From the NCBI GenBank assembly GCA_016927755.1, contig JAFGLZ010000132.1, forward strand, positions 1-64,000: a stretch of 64,000 nt of DNA, given 5' to 3'. Below are positions 1 to 8,661 of this stretch, one piece after another (the stretch's first letter is position 1; the number at the start of each line of letters is the position of its first letter). The notes under the pieces are model-generated. The model worked only from the letters and a program-made list of their open reading frames with translations. It did not search any database and was not told the origin of the DNA. Made by a program: the position numbers and the translations under genes. The DNA is from Phycisphaerae bacterium (lineage in GTDB: Bacteria > Planctomycetota > Phycisphaerae > UBA1845 > JAFGLZ01).

Positions 1-100
1 ACGCCCCCGCTCCCCCCGCTGTTCGCTCGTCCCCGGTGGTCCCGCCGCCGCCGCCTCGCAAGCTCCTGCCATTCGTCAGGGCTGGGGTCGGAAACAGGTC

Positions 101-129
101 TTGGACAACACCCGTGGGGCTGCTATACT
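101..129 (+). promoter_or_regulatory. Candidate sigma70-type promoter for the first lipoprotein gene
   Basis: A TTGGAC element at 101-106 and a TATACT element at 124-129 are separated by 17 bases, which fits a housekeeping promoter. The first lipoprotein start lies about 70 bases downstream. The assignment rests on the match to consensus only. Confidence 0.45.
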
Positions 130-197
130 ACGCAAGCGCGGCATAGGCGCGGCCGTCATGCCACATGGGTTTGGGCTCGGTGTAGAAGGAGCCGTTC

Positions 198-389
198 ATG
201 CGTAAGCAGTTCACGGCGATCATGCTGATCCTGTGCCTGATGAGTGGGACGGTGGTGGTGGGTTGCGGCCAGACCATGCAGATCCGGGCCTTTAACACTG
301 TTTACAATTTCGTCACGGGCCTGGCATACGAGTGGGCTCTCAACCAGTTGGTCCCACAGCAAACGGTGGTCGCCACGCCTACGACGTAG
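198..389 (+). CDS. Miniature lipoprotein, tandem family member 1
   Basis: This encodes a 63-residue protein with a short basic N-terminus, a hydrophobic stretch and a lipobox ending VVVGC near residue 23, so it should be lipidated and anchored to a membrane facing the periplasm. The mature part is only about 40 residues and matches no family I recognise. The ATG follows an AAGGAG ribosome site at 186-191 with ideal spacing. It is the first of three adjacent genes sharing almost the same signal peptide (a leucine/valine run, then S-G/S-T-M/V-V/L-V-G-C) but with unrelated mature tails. The function is unknown; outer-membrane or envelope association is inferred from the lipobox and from the envelope genes that follow. 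Confidence 0.7.
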   Translation: MRKQFTAIMLILCLMSGTVVVGCGQTMQIRAFNTVYNFVTGLAYEWALNQLVPQQTVVATPTT

Positions 390-508
390 TTTCGGCGGCT
401 CCCGTTGGTCCACAGGCGCGGTATAAGGTCCAGTGTGGGGATACGATTTCGGCCGGGTCGTCCGGCTGTCGCTTCTGTCAGGCGGGCTCCGAAGTTGGAG
501 ACGGAGGA

Positions 509-727
509 ATGCAGCGAAACGTCATTGTTGCCATGTTGATCGTGTGCCTCTTGAGCAGCACGATGGTGGTCGGATGTAGCGGCGCGATCGCCGGACAGCT
601 CTTCGGCGTCCTGTTCAGTCTGTTCGGAGAGACGCTCCTGCAGCAGATCATCCAAGCGATTCAGGGCGGGTCGAGTAACACGGAATCGCTGTTGATGCCG
701 TCCACGGTGACGGCAGTCGACTACTAG
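509..727 (+). CDS. Miniature lipoprotein, tandem family member 2
   Basis: This is a 72-residue lipoprotein with the lipobox MVVGC followed by SGA, the same post-cysteine residues as member 3. The mature part begins with a hydrophobic/amphipathic stretch (about residues 27-50) and ends in a serine/threonine-rich tail. The start is chosen at the ATG preceded by a GGAGGA ribosome site at 503-508. Upstream in-frame starts would only add a non-conserved extension. The near-identical signal peptides of the three neighbours point to duplication followed by divergence of the exported part. No function is recognised. Confidence 0.7.
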   Translation: MQRNVIVAMLIVCLLSSTMVVGCSGAIAGQLFGVLFSLFGETLLQQIIQAIQGGSSNTESLLMPSTVTAVDY

Positions 728-821
728 CTGGGGGCCCGACGTATCGGGACGTGTCCGCTCCACGCGAGCGGAAGAACGAGTGAATAAAGGCCTGGGCGGC
801 CTTGAAGGGGAGACGTATATC

Positions 822-1055
822 ATGCAAAGGCATGTGGTCGTAGTGTTGTTGGTCGTTTCCATCATGAGCGGCACGATGCTGGTCGGGTGTAGCGGGGCGT
901 CCATTCTGACGAGTACCAATCCCCTATTGACCCTACCCCTCCAGCTTATCGGCGGGCTCCTACTTGACGCGGTGGTCGGTCCGCTGTTGGGTGACCCGGC
1001 GGGCGACCTAAACCAGGACTCGGGCGGCGGCGACTCGGGCGCGGTGGACAACTAG
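822..1055 (+). CDS. Miniature lipoprotein, tandem family member 3
   Basis: This is a 77-residue lipoprotein with the lipobox MLVGC then SGAS. The mature part has a hydrophobic leucine/glycine-rich segment (about residues 38-58) and an acidic, glycine-rich end (DSGGGDSGAVDN). The ATG at 822 keeps the conserved family start MQR; an upstream GTG at 780 would prepend residues not seen in the sister proteins. An AAGGGGAGA ribosome site lies ahead of the start. It closes the three-gene lipoprotein array. The role is unknown. Confidence 0.68.
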   Translation: MQRHVVVVLLVVSIMSGTMLVGCSGASILTSTNPLLTLPLQLIGGLLLDAVVGPLLGDPAGDLNQDSGGGDSGAVDN

Positions 1056-1158
1056 AGACGGCGGTCGTCTTGCAGAGGGGGCAAGCGGGATCGGGTTTGC
1101 ACGGGACCCGCAGGGTTGGTATTGGGCGCAGTCAGGGGCGTAAGGGGATTGCGGATCC

Positions 1159-1824
1159 ATGCAGGAGCATACGACACGGATCATCTACAACATCTGGGCG
1201 CACTTCTATGACCCGTTGCTGACCAAGCTGGTGCAGCGTCGTCAGGAGCAGGCGATCTCCCGGATGGATCTGAATCCCGGCGAGTGGTTGCTGGATATCG
1301 GCATCGGTACGGGGTTGAGCCTGCCGTTCTACTCTCAGGATCTCAACGTCGTGGGGCTGGACATCAGCGAAGGGATGCTGGGCAAGGCCAAGCGTCGGAT
1401 CGAAGAGATGGACTTCCGGCGGGCCCGACTGGCACTGGCCGATGCGATGCGGCTGCCGTTCGAGGACGACAGCTTCGACCACATCCTCGTGAGCCACGTC
1501 ATCACGGTCGTGAGCGACCCAATCCGCCTGATCGACGAGATCCGCCGCGTGGGCAAGCCGGGGTGCCGGATCGTCGTGATCAACCATTTCCAGTCGGGCA
1601 ATTCGATCATGGCCCTCCTCGAGAAGTGGCTGTGCCCCCTGTGTCAGAAGATCGGCTGGCGGAGCGATCTGGCCCTGGAGGACCTGATGGTCCAGACGGG
1701 GCTGGACGTCGATTTCCGCTACAAGCTCGACAACGTGGATCTGTGGGAGACGGTCTTCATCACGAACACCCCGGCTAAGAAAGCCAGCGACGCCAAGATC
1801 CCGAGCGGAATATCCGCCGCTTGA
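1159..1824 (+). CDS. SAM-dependent methyltransferase, PmtA-like
   Basis: This 221-residue class I methyltransferase has the glycine-rich SAM loop LLDIGIGTG at about residues 44-52, the acidic end of beta 2 (VGLDIS), and the LPFEDDSFD motif before strand 4. The N-terminal YNIWAHFYDPLL segment and overall length resemble bacterial phosphatidylethanolamine N-methyltransferases of the PmtA type, which make phosphatidylcholine at the inner membrane. Ubiquinone/menaquinone-type methyltransferases share the fold and cannot be excluded. The gene sits just before an acyltransferase homologue and the LPS genes, which favours a lipid substrate. The start is the ATG at 1159. Confidence 0.72.
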   Translation: MQEHTTRIIYNIWAHFYDPLLTKLVQRRQEQAISRMDLNPGEWLLDIGIGTGLSLPFYSQDLNVVGLDISEGMLGKAKRRIEEMDFRRARLALADAMRLPFEDDSFDHILVSHVITVVSDPIRLIDEIRRVGKPGCRIVVINHFQSGNSIMALLEKWLCPLCQKIGWRSDLALEDLMVQTGLDVDFRYKLDNVDLWETVFITNTPAKKASDAKIPSGISAA

Positions 1825-1863
1825 GGCCTGATTCCCCGGAGTCTGCTCCGCACGGGACCCACG

Positions 1864-2817
1864 ATGCCCGTCGACCTCACCACGCTGAGGCTGCTGTACC
1901 TGCGGCGCGTGGTGGTCACGCTGGCCAACACGCTCGGTCTTGATGCCGCCATGGCCTTCGCCAGGTGGCTGGCTCGCGGGGTCTATGACTTAAACACGCC
2001 CACCCGGCAGCGGGTCGAGGAGAGCCTCGACCTGGCCTTTCCCAATGAGTTGACGCAAGCACAGCGAAGTCGATTGGCCTGCCGCGCGTTCGAGAACATC
2101 GCCGCTTTCTGGGTCGAGGTGTTCTTCACGCACAGACGACTGCGCGAGAGATCCTACCGGCGCTTCGTCGAGTTCGAGAACGACGAGACGGTCGAAGCGA
2201 TTGCCGCATCACGCAGGGGGGCGCTGCTGGTCACCGCGTACTTCGGCAACCTGGCGGTGACGGCGTATGCGTTGGCACAGCGGATCAGGCCTCTGTACGT
2301 CGTGATCGACGAGGCCCAGCATCCGGTCCTGAAACCGTGGCAGCAGGAGCTCTATCGTCAGCCGAACGTCGAGCTCATTCCTCGGGAGCGTGCTCGAGGG
2401 CGGCTTGCCGATTTGCTCTCTTCGGGCCGGAAGGTTTGTCTGGTGGGGGAGCATGGCCGGGCGCGCGGGCGGGGGATCGAGGTCCCATATCTTGGTCGAT
2501 CTCTTCGGTGCTACCCGACGGTGGGGCTCCTGGCCAGGTGGTGTGAGGTCCCCGTTTACGTCGCGTCGGCCCGACGCCTGGAGTCCCCGTTCAGGTTCTC
2601 CCTCTCGGTGGCGTTGGCGGCGGACCCACTCAGGCTGCCCCAAGCCGAGGATGCGACCGAGGTCATCACGAGGCGGTATATGGCAGGGTTGGAGGGGCTG
2701 ATCCGTGCCCATCCCGAGCAATACATGTGGACCCGCCAGTGGGACCCGCAGGAGGCGGACAGGCCCGCCCAACCGGCGGGTTCCGAGGGGGCGGATCCGG
2801 CGTCGGGTTGTGAATAG
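1864..2817 (+). CDS. LpxL/HtrB-like acyltransferase homologue lacking the catalytic His/Glu
   Basis: This 317-residue protein aligns by eye with the lipid A late acyltransferase family: an N-terminal hydrophobic segment, the helical region ending in AFENIAAFWVE, the block normally reading GHFGNWE, and a C-terminal EQYMWTRQWDP block. At the catalytic block it reads AYFGNLA (residues 125-131), so the family histidine is Tyr126 and the glutamate five residues later is Ala131. On established knowledge of the HX4-5D/E acyltransferases it should not transfer acyl chains by the usual mechanism. It follows the methyltransferase by 39 bases and precedes lptD, so an envelope-lipid role is likely. It could be a lipid-binding pseudoenzyme or use another site. 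Confidence 0.72.
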   Translation: MPVDLTTLRLLYLRRVVVTLANTLGLDAAMAFARWLARGVYDLNTPTRQRVEESLDLAFPNELTQAQRSRLACRAFENIAAFWVEVFFTHRRLRERSYRRFVEFENDETVEAIAASRRGALLVTAYFGNLAVTAYALAQRIRPLYVVIDEAQHPVLKPWQQELYRQPNVELIPRERARGRLADLLSSGRKVCLVGEHGRARGRGIEVPYLGRSLRCYPTVGLLARWCEVPVYVASARRLESPFRFSLSVALAADPLRLPQAEDATEVITRRYMAGLEGLIRAHPEQYMWTRQWDPQEADRPAQPAGSEGADPASGCE

Positions 2818-2884
2818 AGGCTTGGAGTCATCGGCAAGCGACTGATAGTAAGAGGGTTGAAGCACCGGACGGTCTCGGGGCACG

Positions 2885-2912
2885 TTGACATGTCACCGCC
2901 AGTCACTACAAT
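2885..2912 (+). promoter_or_regulatory. Near-consensus promoter for the lptD gene
   Basis: TTGACA at 2885-2890 is a perfect -35 hexamer and TACAAT at 2907-2912 matches the -10 consensus at five of six positions, with a 16-base spacer. Transcription would start near 2919, leaving a leader of about 80 bases before the TTG start of lptD. Confidence 0.6.
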
Positions 2913-2923
2913 AATCTTCCTTG

Positions 2924-2950
2924 GCCGGCGATGTGTTTAACACGGCCGGC
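2924..2950 (+). promoter_or_regulatory. Nested inverted repeats in the lptD leader (possible operator or leader hairpin)
   Basis: A perfect palindrome GTGTTTAACAC (2933-2943) sits inside flanking GCCGG (2924-2928) and CCGGC (2946-2950) arms. The structure lies a few bases after the predicted transcription start, so it could be a repressor operator or an RNA hairpin. No T-run follows, so a terminator is unlikely. Confidence 0.35.
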
Positions 2951-2997
2951 GGCGGTGAGTTAAGGTTACTGGGAACCGACGAACGGATCGCACCGAC

Positions 2998-5900
2998 TTG
3001 GATATCCACCCTCCGCGCTGGGCGTACGTCCTGGCCTTCCTAACGGCCCTGGTTCCGGTGTGCGCCGTCCACCCCCAACAGCCCACCACGGCACCCTATG
3101 AGACGGATGACGTGATGAGTCCGCTCCTGCCGACGGGCATCAGCGACCACGATGTCGAGATGTTCGGAAAGTTCGCTTACACGTGGAAAGAGGGGGACGT
3201 CGGCACGGTCCAGGTTCGCGGGGACTTCGAGCTCCACATGGGGCACCGGCGACTCCGAGCCGAGGAAGCGGTCATCTGGCTGAGCAAGAGCAGCTACAAG
3301 GGCCGAGGCTACACGGCCCTGGACGTGTTCCTCTGGCAGAAGGCCGAGATCCGCGAATCGGGCGGGACGGTCAGCAGCGGACCGGTCTTCCTGGTGACGG
3401 TGCAGACGTTCGGCAAGGTCCAACTGAGCGCGGACGCCACCAGCGTGGCGTCACAGGCCTCCACTCCCCTCTACAAGCAAGCGGTCGAGACCCGCAAGCT
3501 CATCGCGGCTCGCGAGGCGGTCGCCGCCAAGCAAGCGTCCTCGCAGCAGGCGACGGCGCAGCCCAAGCCGGGCGAAGAGCCCACGCCGATGCAGATCAAG
3601 TCCGCCGACGGGAAGATGGCGCTGCCCGAACTGCCCAAGGGGCCCAAGCGGGTCAGCTATCGCGGTAAGGACCTTCGGATCAACACCAAGCAGGGCATTG
3701 TGACCGCCATCGGCGACGTCTATCTGACCCAGAGCGGCGAGACGCCGGGCGAGATGCTCGAGATCCGGGCCAACGCCGCGGTGATGTTTCTGGCCGAGGG
3801 TGCCTCCGGGGACGCGGCGGAGATCCTGGGCGGCTTGGATTCGGGCAAGAAGCCCGACAAGAGCCAGCTCGGGCCGGAAGGTGCCGGCGGGATCAAGATC
3901 GAGCAAGCGGATCGCGACGACGGCGCGATGGCTCCCGAACCGTCGTCTCCGATCGAGAGCATGAGTAACGTCGTCCGCGGGGCCTACCTCGATGGGGACG
4001 TTGTCCTGTCGCGCGGACAGCGGATGATCCGTGCCTCCGAGATCTACTACGACTTCGAGAACAATCGCGCCTTGATTCTGGATGCCGTGATGCGGGCGGA
4101 GGCGCCCGGCCGGAACGTGCCGATCTACGTCCGGGCGGCGCAAGTTCGGCAGCTCTCGAGCACCGAATACGCCGCGACGAACGCGAAGGTGACGTCGAGC
4201 GAGTTCTATACGCCGCACTACTACATCGGGGCCGAGCGGATCTACCTGCAGGATCGAACGGCCCGGGATTCCGGCGGGAATATCGTGGGCCTGATGGCGG
4301 GCACCTACGAGATGCACAATACCACGTTCAACGTGGGCGGCGTGCCTGTGGCGTATTGGCCGTATACGAAGGGCGACTTCAAGCTCAGCGAGACGTCGCT
4401 CCGCAACCTGCGCGTGGGCTACAGCGACGATTTCGGCGCGACGTTCGAGACGAAGTGGTACATGTTCAACCTGCTCGGGATGCAGCAGCCCGAGGGCTAC
4501 GACGCATGGTTGGATCTGGACTACTACACGAAACGCGGACCCGGCATCGGCATCAACATGGACTATGAGCGGGACAACTACTACGGGTTGTTCCGCAGCT
4601 ACTACATCTACGACACGGGTGAGGACGACCTCGGCCCGTTCGCCGACAACGAGCCCGACACGGTGAACCGCGGGCGGATCACCTGGCGTCACAGGCAGTA
4701 TCTGCCCAAGGACTGGGAGCTGACGTTCGAGGCGAGCTACATCAGTGACGACAACTTCCTCCAGGAGTGGGAACCGAGCGAGTTCTACGAGGGCAAGGAG
4801 CAGGAGACGCTGATCTACGCCAAGAAGCAGAAGGACAACTGGGCCTTTACGGCCCTGGCCCAGTGGCGGGTCCTGGACTTCCTGACGCAGACCGAGCACC
4901 TGCCCGACTTCGGGTTCCACTTGCTGGGGCAGGACATTGCCGAGGTGGCCACGCTCTTCAGCGAGAGCCACGCGGGAGTCGTCCGCTACAAGCCGGACAA
5001 TCGCCGGATGTTCGATCGGCATCGCGTTCTGGACAACACGGAGAAGAGCGACCTGACCCCGCGGCTGGACGAGCGGCTGGAGGTCGACCTGCCGATGGCG
5101 CTCGGCCCAATCAAGGTCGTGCCCTTTACGACCGGGCGTGGGAACTTCTGGGACAGCGGCCCGACGGACGAGGGCGGGGCGCTGTGGCGGGGCTTCATCC
5201 AATACGGCGCGCGAGCAGGGACGTATCTGTCACGCGTGTATCCCGAGGTGCAGAGCCGCCTGCTCGACGTCAACGGCATCAAGCACATCATCAAACCGGA
5301 CGTCGGGCTCTGGTTCGCCCACTCGAACCTGTCCAGCGGGGACCTATACCCGTTCGACCAGGGAATCGAGACGATCGACGACTTCGACGGCGTAACGGCC
5401 GGGCTGCGGCAGCGGTGGCAGACCAAGCGGGGCGGGCCCGGGCGATGGCGCATCGTCGACCTGCTGACGTTGGATCTGGAGTTTGGGACGTTCGACGGCG
5501 GACGCAGCAGCCAATACACGCACGGCGACGCGTTCATGAGCCGCCCGGAGGACTCCATCACCGCGAACTTCATCAACGGCAACCTCAAGTACATGCTGAG
5601 CGAAAGTACCGCCTTCCTCTGGGACTTCAACTGGGACCTGGACGGCGGGGAGATGGACGTGACCAACCTGTCGATCGCCGTCGAGCGGACCCCCCGCCTG
5701 AGCTACTTCTTCGGCTGGCGATACATTCGGGAGACGGAGAGCAACCTGATCGGCCTGGGCGGCAACTACCGCCTGAACGAAAAGCACACGCTGGCCTTTA
5801 GAGGCTACTACGACATCGACGTCGGACGGACCGCCGACTGGAACCTGACGATCGTGCGGAGGCTCCCGCGCTGGTACGTGGCGGCCAGCGTGGGCTACGA

Positions 5901-6075
5901 CGGCGTCGAGGATGACTGGAGCATCTCGCTGTCGGCCTGGCCCGAAGGGCTTCCCGAGGCCGCCGTCGGGTCGCGTCGGTTCACCGGTTTGGAGCGAACG
6001 ACCGGCCTGAGGCCGCAGAAGGCGAGCGGCTCCCTGCCCCCCGCCACTCCCACGCCGCCCATCGAGACGGACTGA
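2998..6075 (+). CDS. lptD: LPS-assembly protein LptD (OstA/Imp-like)
   Basis: The 1025-residue product starts with a signal peptide (about residues 1-26, ending CAVHPQQ). It then has two OstA-like beta-jellyroll stretches built of short repeats (about 50-150 and 215-400, with RVSYRGKDLRI and ITAIGDVYLTQ-type strands), and ends in a long beta-strand-rich region with alternating aromatic residues (YYTKRGPGIG, W-R-H-R-Q-Y, final strands ending in WSISLSAWP) typical of an outer-membrane barrel. LptD inserts LPS into the outer leaflet. The start must be TTG at 2998, because the next in-frame ATG (about 3115) would remove the signal peptide. No clear ribosome site is visible. The alanine/glutamine/proline linker at about 160-205 is low complexity. 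Its position before skp and lpx genes supports the assignment. Confidence 0.82.
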   Translation: MDIHPPRWAYVLAFLTALVPVCAVHPQQPTTAPYETDDVMSPLLPTGISDHDVEMFGKFAYTWKEGDVGTVQVRGDFELHMGHRRLRAEEAVIWLSKSSYKGRGYTALDVFLWQKAEIRESGGTVSSGPVFLVTVQTFGKVQLSADATSVASQASTPLYKQAVETRKLIAAREAVAAKQASSQQATAQPKPGEEPTPMQIKSADGKMALPELPKGPKRVSYRGKDLRINTKQGIVTAIGDVYLTQSGETPGEMLEIRANAAVMFLAEGASGDAAEILGGLDSGKKPDKSQLGPEGAGGIKIEQADRDDGAMAPEPSSPIESMSNVVRGAYLDGDVVLSRGQRMIRASEIYYDFENNRALILDAVMRAEAPGRNVPIYVRAAQVRQLSSTEYAATNAKVTSSEFYTPHYYIGAERIYLQDRTARDSGGNIVGLMAGTYEMHNTTFNVGGVPVAYWPYTKGDFKLSETSLRNLRVGYSDDFGATFETKWYMFNLLGMQQPEGYDAWLDLDYYTKRGPGIGINMDYERDNYYGLFRSYYIYDTGEDDLGPFADNEPDTVNRGRITWRHRQYLPKDWELTFEASYISDDNFLQEWEPSEFYEGKEQETLIYAKKQKDNWAFTALAQWRVLDFLTQTEHLPDFGFHLLGQDIAEVATLFSESHAGVVRYKPDNRRMFDRHRVLDNTEKSDLTPRLDERLEVDLPMALGPIKVVPFTTGRGNFWDSGPTDEGGALWRGFIQYGARAGTYLSRVYPEVQSRLLDVNGIKHIIKPDVGLWFAHSNLSSGDLYPFDQGIETIDDFDGVTAGLRQRWQTKRGGPGRWRIVDLLTLDLEFGTFDGGRSSQYTHGDAFMSRPEDSITANFINGNLKYMLSESTAFLWDFNWDLDGGEMDVTNLSIAVERTPRLSYFFGWRYIRETESNLIGLGGNYRLNEKHTLAFRGYYDIDVGRTADWNLTIVRRLPRWYVAASVGYDGVEDDWSISLSAWPEGLPEAAVGSRRFTGLERTTGLRPQKASGSLPPATPTPPIETD

Positions 6076-6132
6076 GCCATCCGCGCGAACATCTGATCTA
6101 AACGGATTCGGCGGGCTCTCGGGGCGATGCCC

Positions 6133-6160
6133 TTGTCATGTCCGGCCAAATCGGCACAAT
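6133..6160 (+). promoter_or_regulatory. Candidate promoter before the skp-lpx genes
   Basis: TTGTCA at 6133-6138 and CACAAT at 6155-6160 are 16 bases apart, five of six and four of six matches to consensus. It would separate transcription of the chaperone/lipid A genes from lptD, although read-through is also likely. Confidence 0.35.
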
Positions 6161-6277
6161 GTCGTGCTGGCCCGGGGACGTTACGACCCCCAAAGCCATC
6201 GGACCGCGCCGTCATTGGGACCGGGTCACGCGCGACGGCGCCGGTACTGGCTTGCCGCAATGGGAATGAGGAAAACG

Positions 6278-6883
6278 ATGAGAATCGCTTGGACGGTGAT
6301 CACCTCGGTAGGCGTGGTGGCGACGTTGTGTCTGATCGCCACCAATCGACCCTCGCAAGCCCAGGGCGCCGGGGCCGAGCCCCGCTACGGCGTCGTCGAC
6401 CTCGGCGCGGTCATGCGCGAATTCGCCGACGTCAAGGACCTGCAGAGCAAGCTCGAGAAACGGGTCGAGGAGTACAAGAAGGAGGGCGAGGCCCGCAAGG
6501 CCAAGATCGAGGAGGTCCGTCTGGCTCGGGACATGGAGCACCCGGACGAGCCGAAGTGGCTTGAGCAGCAGAAGGAGTTGAACCGGCTTAGCGTCGAGCT
6601 CGAGCTCTGGAGCAAGTTCGAGCAGAACGACATCAAGGCGGAACGTCGCGACCAGGAGAGCCTGCTCTACAAGAAGGTGCTCAGGGCGGTGGAGACCGTG
6701 GCCAAACAGCGAGGCATGGACGTGGTGTTCCAACTCGATTCGGTCGACCTGAACGACCCGGAGGAGATCGTCTCGGCGCAGCGGATGACGGCTCGCGCGG
6801 TCATCTTCTCGGCGCCGCGCGTCGACCTGACCAAGGAAGTGATCGCTCGGGTCAATCAGGCGTCGGCCAAGAAGTCCCAGTAG
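6278..6883 (+). CDS. Skp/OmpH-like periplasmic chaperone 1
   Basis: The product is about 201 residues: a signal peptide, the OmpH opening RYGVVDLGAVMREF, a long charged helical stretch (about residues 55-125, rich in K/E/R, coiled-coil-like), and the closing block with GMDVVFQLDSVDL. This is the Skp/OmpH family, which holds unfolded outer-membrane proteins in the periplasm. The ATG at 6278 is preferred over those at 6260 and 6266 because a GAGG ribosome site precedes it by six bases. It precedes a second Skp-like gene and lpxD, the classical skp-lpxD order. It may serve LptD, encoded immediately upstream. Confidence 0.75.
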   Translation: MRIAWTVITSVGVVATLCLIATNRPSQAQGAGAEPRYGVVDLGAVMREFADVKDLQSKLEKRVEEYKKEGEARKAKIEEVRLARDMEHPDEPKWLEQQKELNRLSVELELWSKFEQNDIKAERRDQESLLYKKVLRAVETVAKQRGMDVVFQLDSVDLNDPEEIVSAQRMTARAVIFSAPRVDLTKEVIARVNQASAKKSQ

Positions 6884-6955
6884 AACCCCGTCCCGACCGT
6901 CGGCCGTCGGGCCGCGGGCCCGGGATCAACCCTGGAAGAAACGTAGGAGTCGATC

Positions 6956-7597
6956 ATGTCGTCGATACGAACAGCGAGAATGTCACCGGGCTGGGTGTTG
7001 GCCTTGGTCTTTGGGGGCGTGCTGGTGGGCACGGCACTGATGGGCCGCAATGACACTCGCGCCGCCGAGGGCGCGGCGAGCGGCAAGAAGCCCGTGGTGG
7101 CGGTCGTCGATCTGTTCAAGGTTCTCAACGAGTCGCGGATGTACAAGGACTTGAAGGAGCGTCTCAAGGACAGCGCGGAGAAGAAACGCGCCGAGGCCAA
7201 TCGTCGCGAGGAAACGGCCAAGCAGGCGCAGAAGATCATGGAGGCCTTCAAGCGAACGGCGCCGGAGTTCCGGGAGAAGTTCAAGACCTTCGTCGACAGC
7301 GCCGTGGACTACAACGCCTACGTCAAGCTGAGCCAGGCCGAGCAGATCCTGATGCTCAACAAGGGCACGTGGGAAGTCTATCAGGCGATCGTCGAGACGG
7401 TGCACGCCGTCGCCAAGGACAACGGCGTCGACGTCGTGCTCTACCTGGACGAGTTCGAGCCGAATCTTCAGGACACGCAGCAGTTGCTGGCGCAGATCCG
7501 TCAGCGGAAGGTGCTGCACCACGCCAAGGACGTCGACCTGACCGACCAGGTGCTCCAGCGGTTCGACGCCGATTACCGCAAGAGCGCGTCGAAGTAA
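6956..7597 (+). CDS. Skp/OmpH-like periplasmic chaperone 2
   Basis: This 213-residue protein has an N-terminal hydrophobic export signal (WVLALVFGGVLVGTALM), then VVAVVDLFKVLNESRMY, a charged helical arm (about residues 62-105) and the C-terminal NGVDVVLYLDEFE block. It is clearly of the OmpH/Skp fold but differs strongly from the copy just upstream, so the pair is either an old duplication or has divided clients. The ATG follows a TAGGAG ribosome site at 6944-6949. It ends 11 bases before lpxD, so the two are probably cotranscribed. Confidence 0.75.
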   Translation: MSSIRTARMSPGWVLALVFGGVLVGTALMGRNDTRAAEGAASGKKPVVAVVDLFKVLNESRMYKDLKERLKDSAEKKRAEANRREETAKQAQKIMEAFKRTAPEFREKFKTFVDSAVDYNAYVKLSQAEQILMLNKGTWEVYQAIVETVHAVAKDNGVDVVLYLDEFEPNLQDTQQLLAQIRQRKVLHHAKDVDLTDQVLQRFDADYRKSASK

Positions 7598-7608
7598 GAG
7601 CCGAGCCT

Positions 7609-8661
7609 ATGACCGTCAAACGGACGTTGGCCGAACTGGCTGAGATCGTCGGGGGCGAGGTCCGCGGCGACGGTGGGCTTGCGGTCACGGGCGTGGCCGC
7701 GATCGACCAGGCCGGGCCCGACGACGTCACCTGGGTCGCTGACCCCCGATACGCCGAGGCTCTGGCCAAGAGCCGGGCCGGCGCCGTCGTGGCCGCCAAC
7801 GGCTTCGAGCCGACGCCGATGCCGGCCATCCTATGCGAAGACCCCGAGACCGCGATCGCCCTGATCCTGGAGTGCCTGGCGCCGCCGGTCTGGTGCCCAG
7901 AGCCGGGCATCCATCCGACCGCGGTGGTTGCCGGGACGGCTCAGCTTGGCCAGGACGTCTCGATCGGCCCTTACGCGGTCGTGGGCGAGCGGAGCGTCAT
8001 TGGCGATCGTACCTCCCTCCACGCCCACGTGGTGATCGGCCCCGACGTGACGATCGGTTCGGACTGCGCCTTCTGGCCGCATGTGGTTGTGCGAGAGCGA
8101 AGTGAGATCGGGTCGCGCGTGATCGTTCATCCGCAGGTCTCCATCGGTTGCGACGGGTACGGATATCGCTTCGCGGAGGGGCGCCATCATCGGATCCCGC
8201 AAACGGGCAACGTGCGGATCGAGGATGACGTGGAGATCGGCGCCGGCAGTTGCATCGACCGTGCCAAGGTCGGTACGACGGTGATCGGTCAGGGCACCAA
8301 GATTGATAACCTGGTTCAGATCGCCCATAATGTTGAGATTGGTCCGCACTGTCTGCTCGTGGCCCAGGTGGGAATCGCAGGGACGGCCAAGCTGGGCCCA
8401 TACGTGGTGTTGGGCGGCAAGGTCGGCGTCCGCGACCACGTGAGCGTCGGACCGGGTACGAAGGTGGCTGCTTGCAGTTGTATCGCCCAAGACGTTCCCG
8501 CCGGCGTCTCACTGGCGGGTATCCCCGCCCGCGACGGCCAGTTATGGCTTCGTCAACAGGTGTTGTTGGATCGGTTTCCTCAACTGCACGCGCACATCCG
8601 CCGGCTCGAGAAACGGGTGGCCAGCCTTGAAACAGCAGCAGACCATCAGCAAGGCGGTTGA
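7609..8661 (+). CDS. lpxD: UDP-3-O-acylglucosamine N-acyltransferase LpxD
   Basis: LpxD adds the N-linked acyl chain to UDP-3-O-acylglucosamine in the cytoplasm, the third lipid A step. The 350-residue product has the N-terminal uridine-binding domain (TLAELAEIVGGEVRGD), then many left-handed beta-helix hexapeptide repeats, with the catalytic histidine in LVQIAHNVEIG. The ATG at 7609 gives the normal family N-terminus and normal length. The 3' end overlaps lpxC by 35 bases. Confidence 0.93.
   Translation: MTVKRTLAELAEIVGGEVRGDGGLAVTGVAAIDQAGPDDVTWVADPRYAEALAKSRAGAVVAANGFEPTPMPAILCEDPETAIALILECLAPPVWCPEPGIHPTAVVAGTAQLGQDVSIGPYAVVGERSVIGDRTSLHAHVVIGPDVTIGSDCAFWPHVVVRERSEIGSRVIVHPQVSIGCDGYGYRFAEGRHHRIPQTGNVRIEDDVEIGAGSCIDRAKVGTTVIGQGTKIDNLVQIAHNVEIGPHCLLVAQVGIAGTAKLGPYVVLGGKVGVRDHVSVGPGTKVAACSCIAQDVPAGVSLAGIPARDGQLWLRQQVLLDRFPQLHAHIRRLEKRVASLETAADHQQGG

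Noticed and set aside
3451-5202. Long minus-strand open frame opposite lptD
   Set aside because: It is an antisense shadow; LptD domains and signal peptide are unmistakable on the plus strand.
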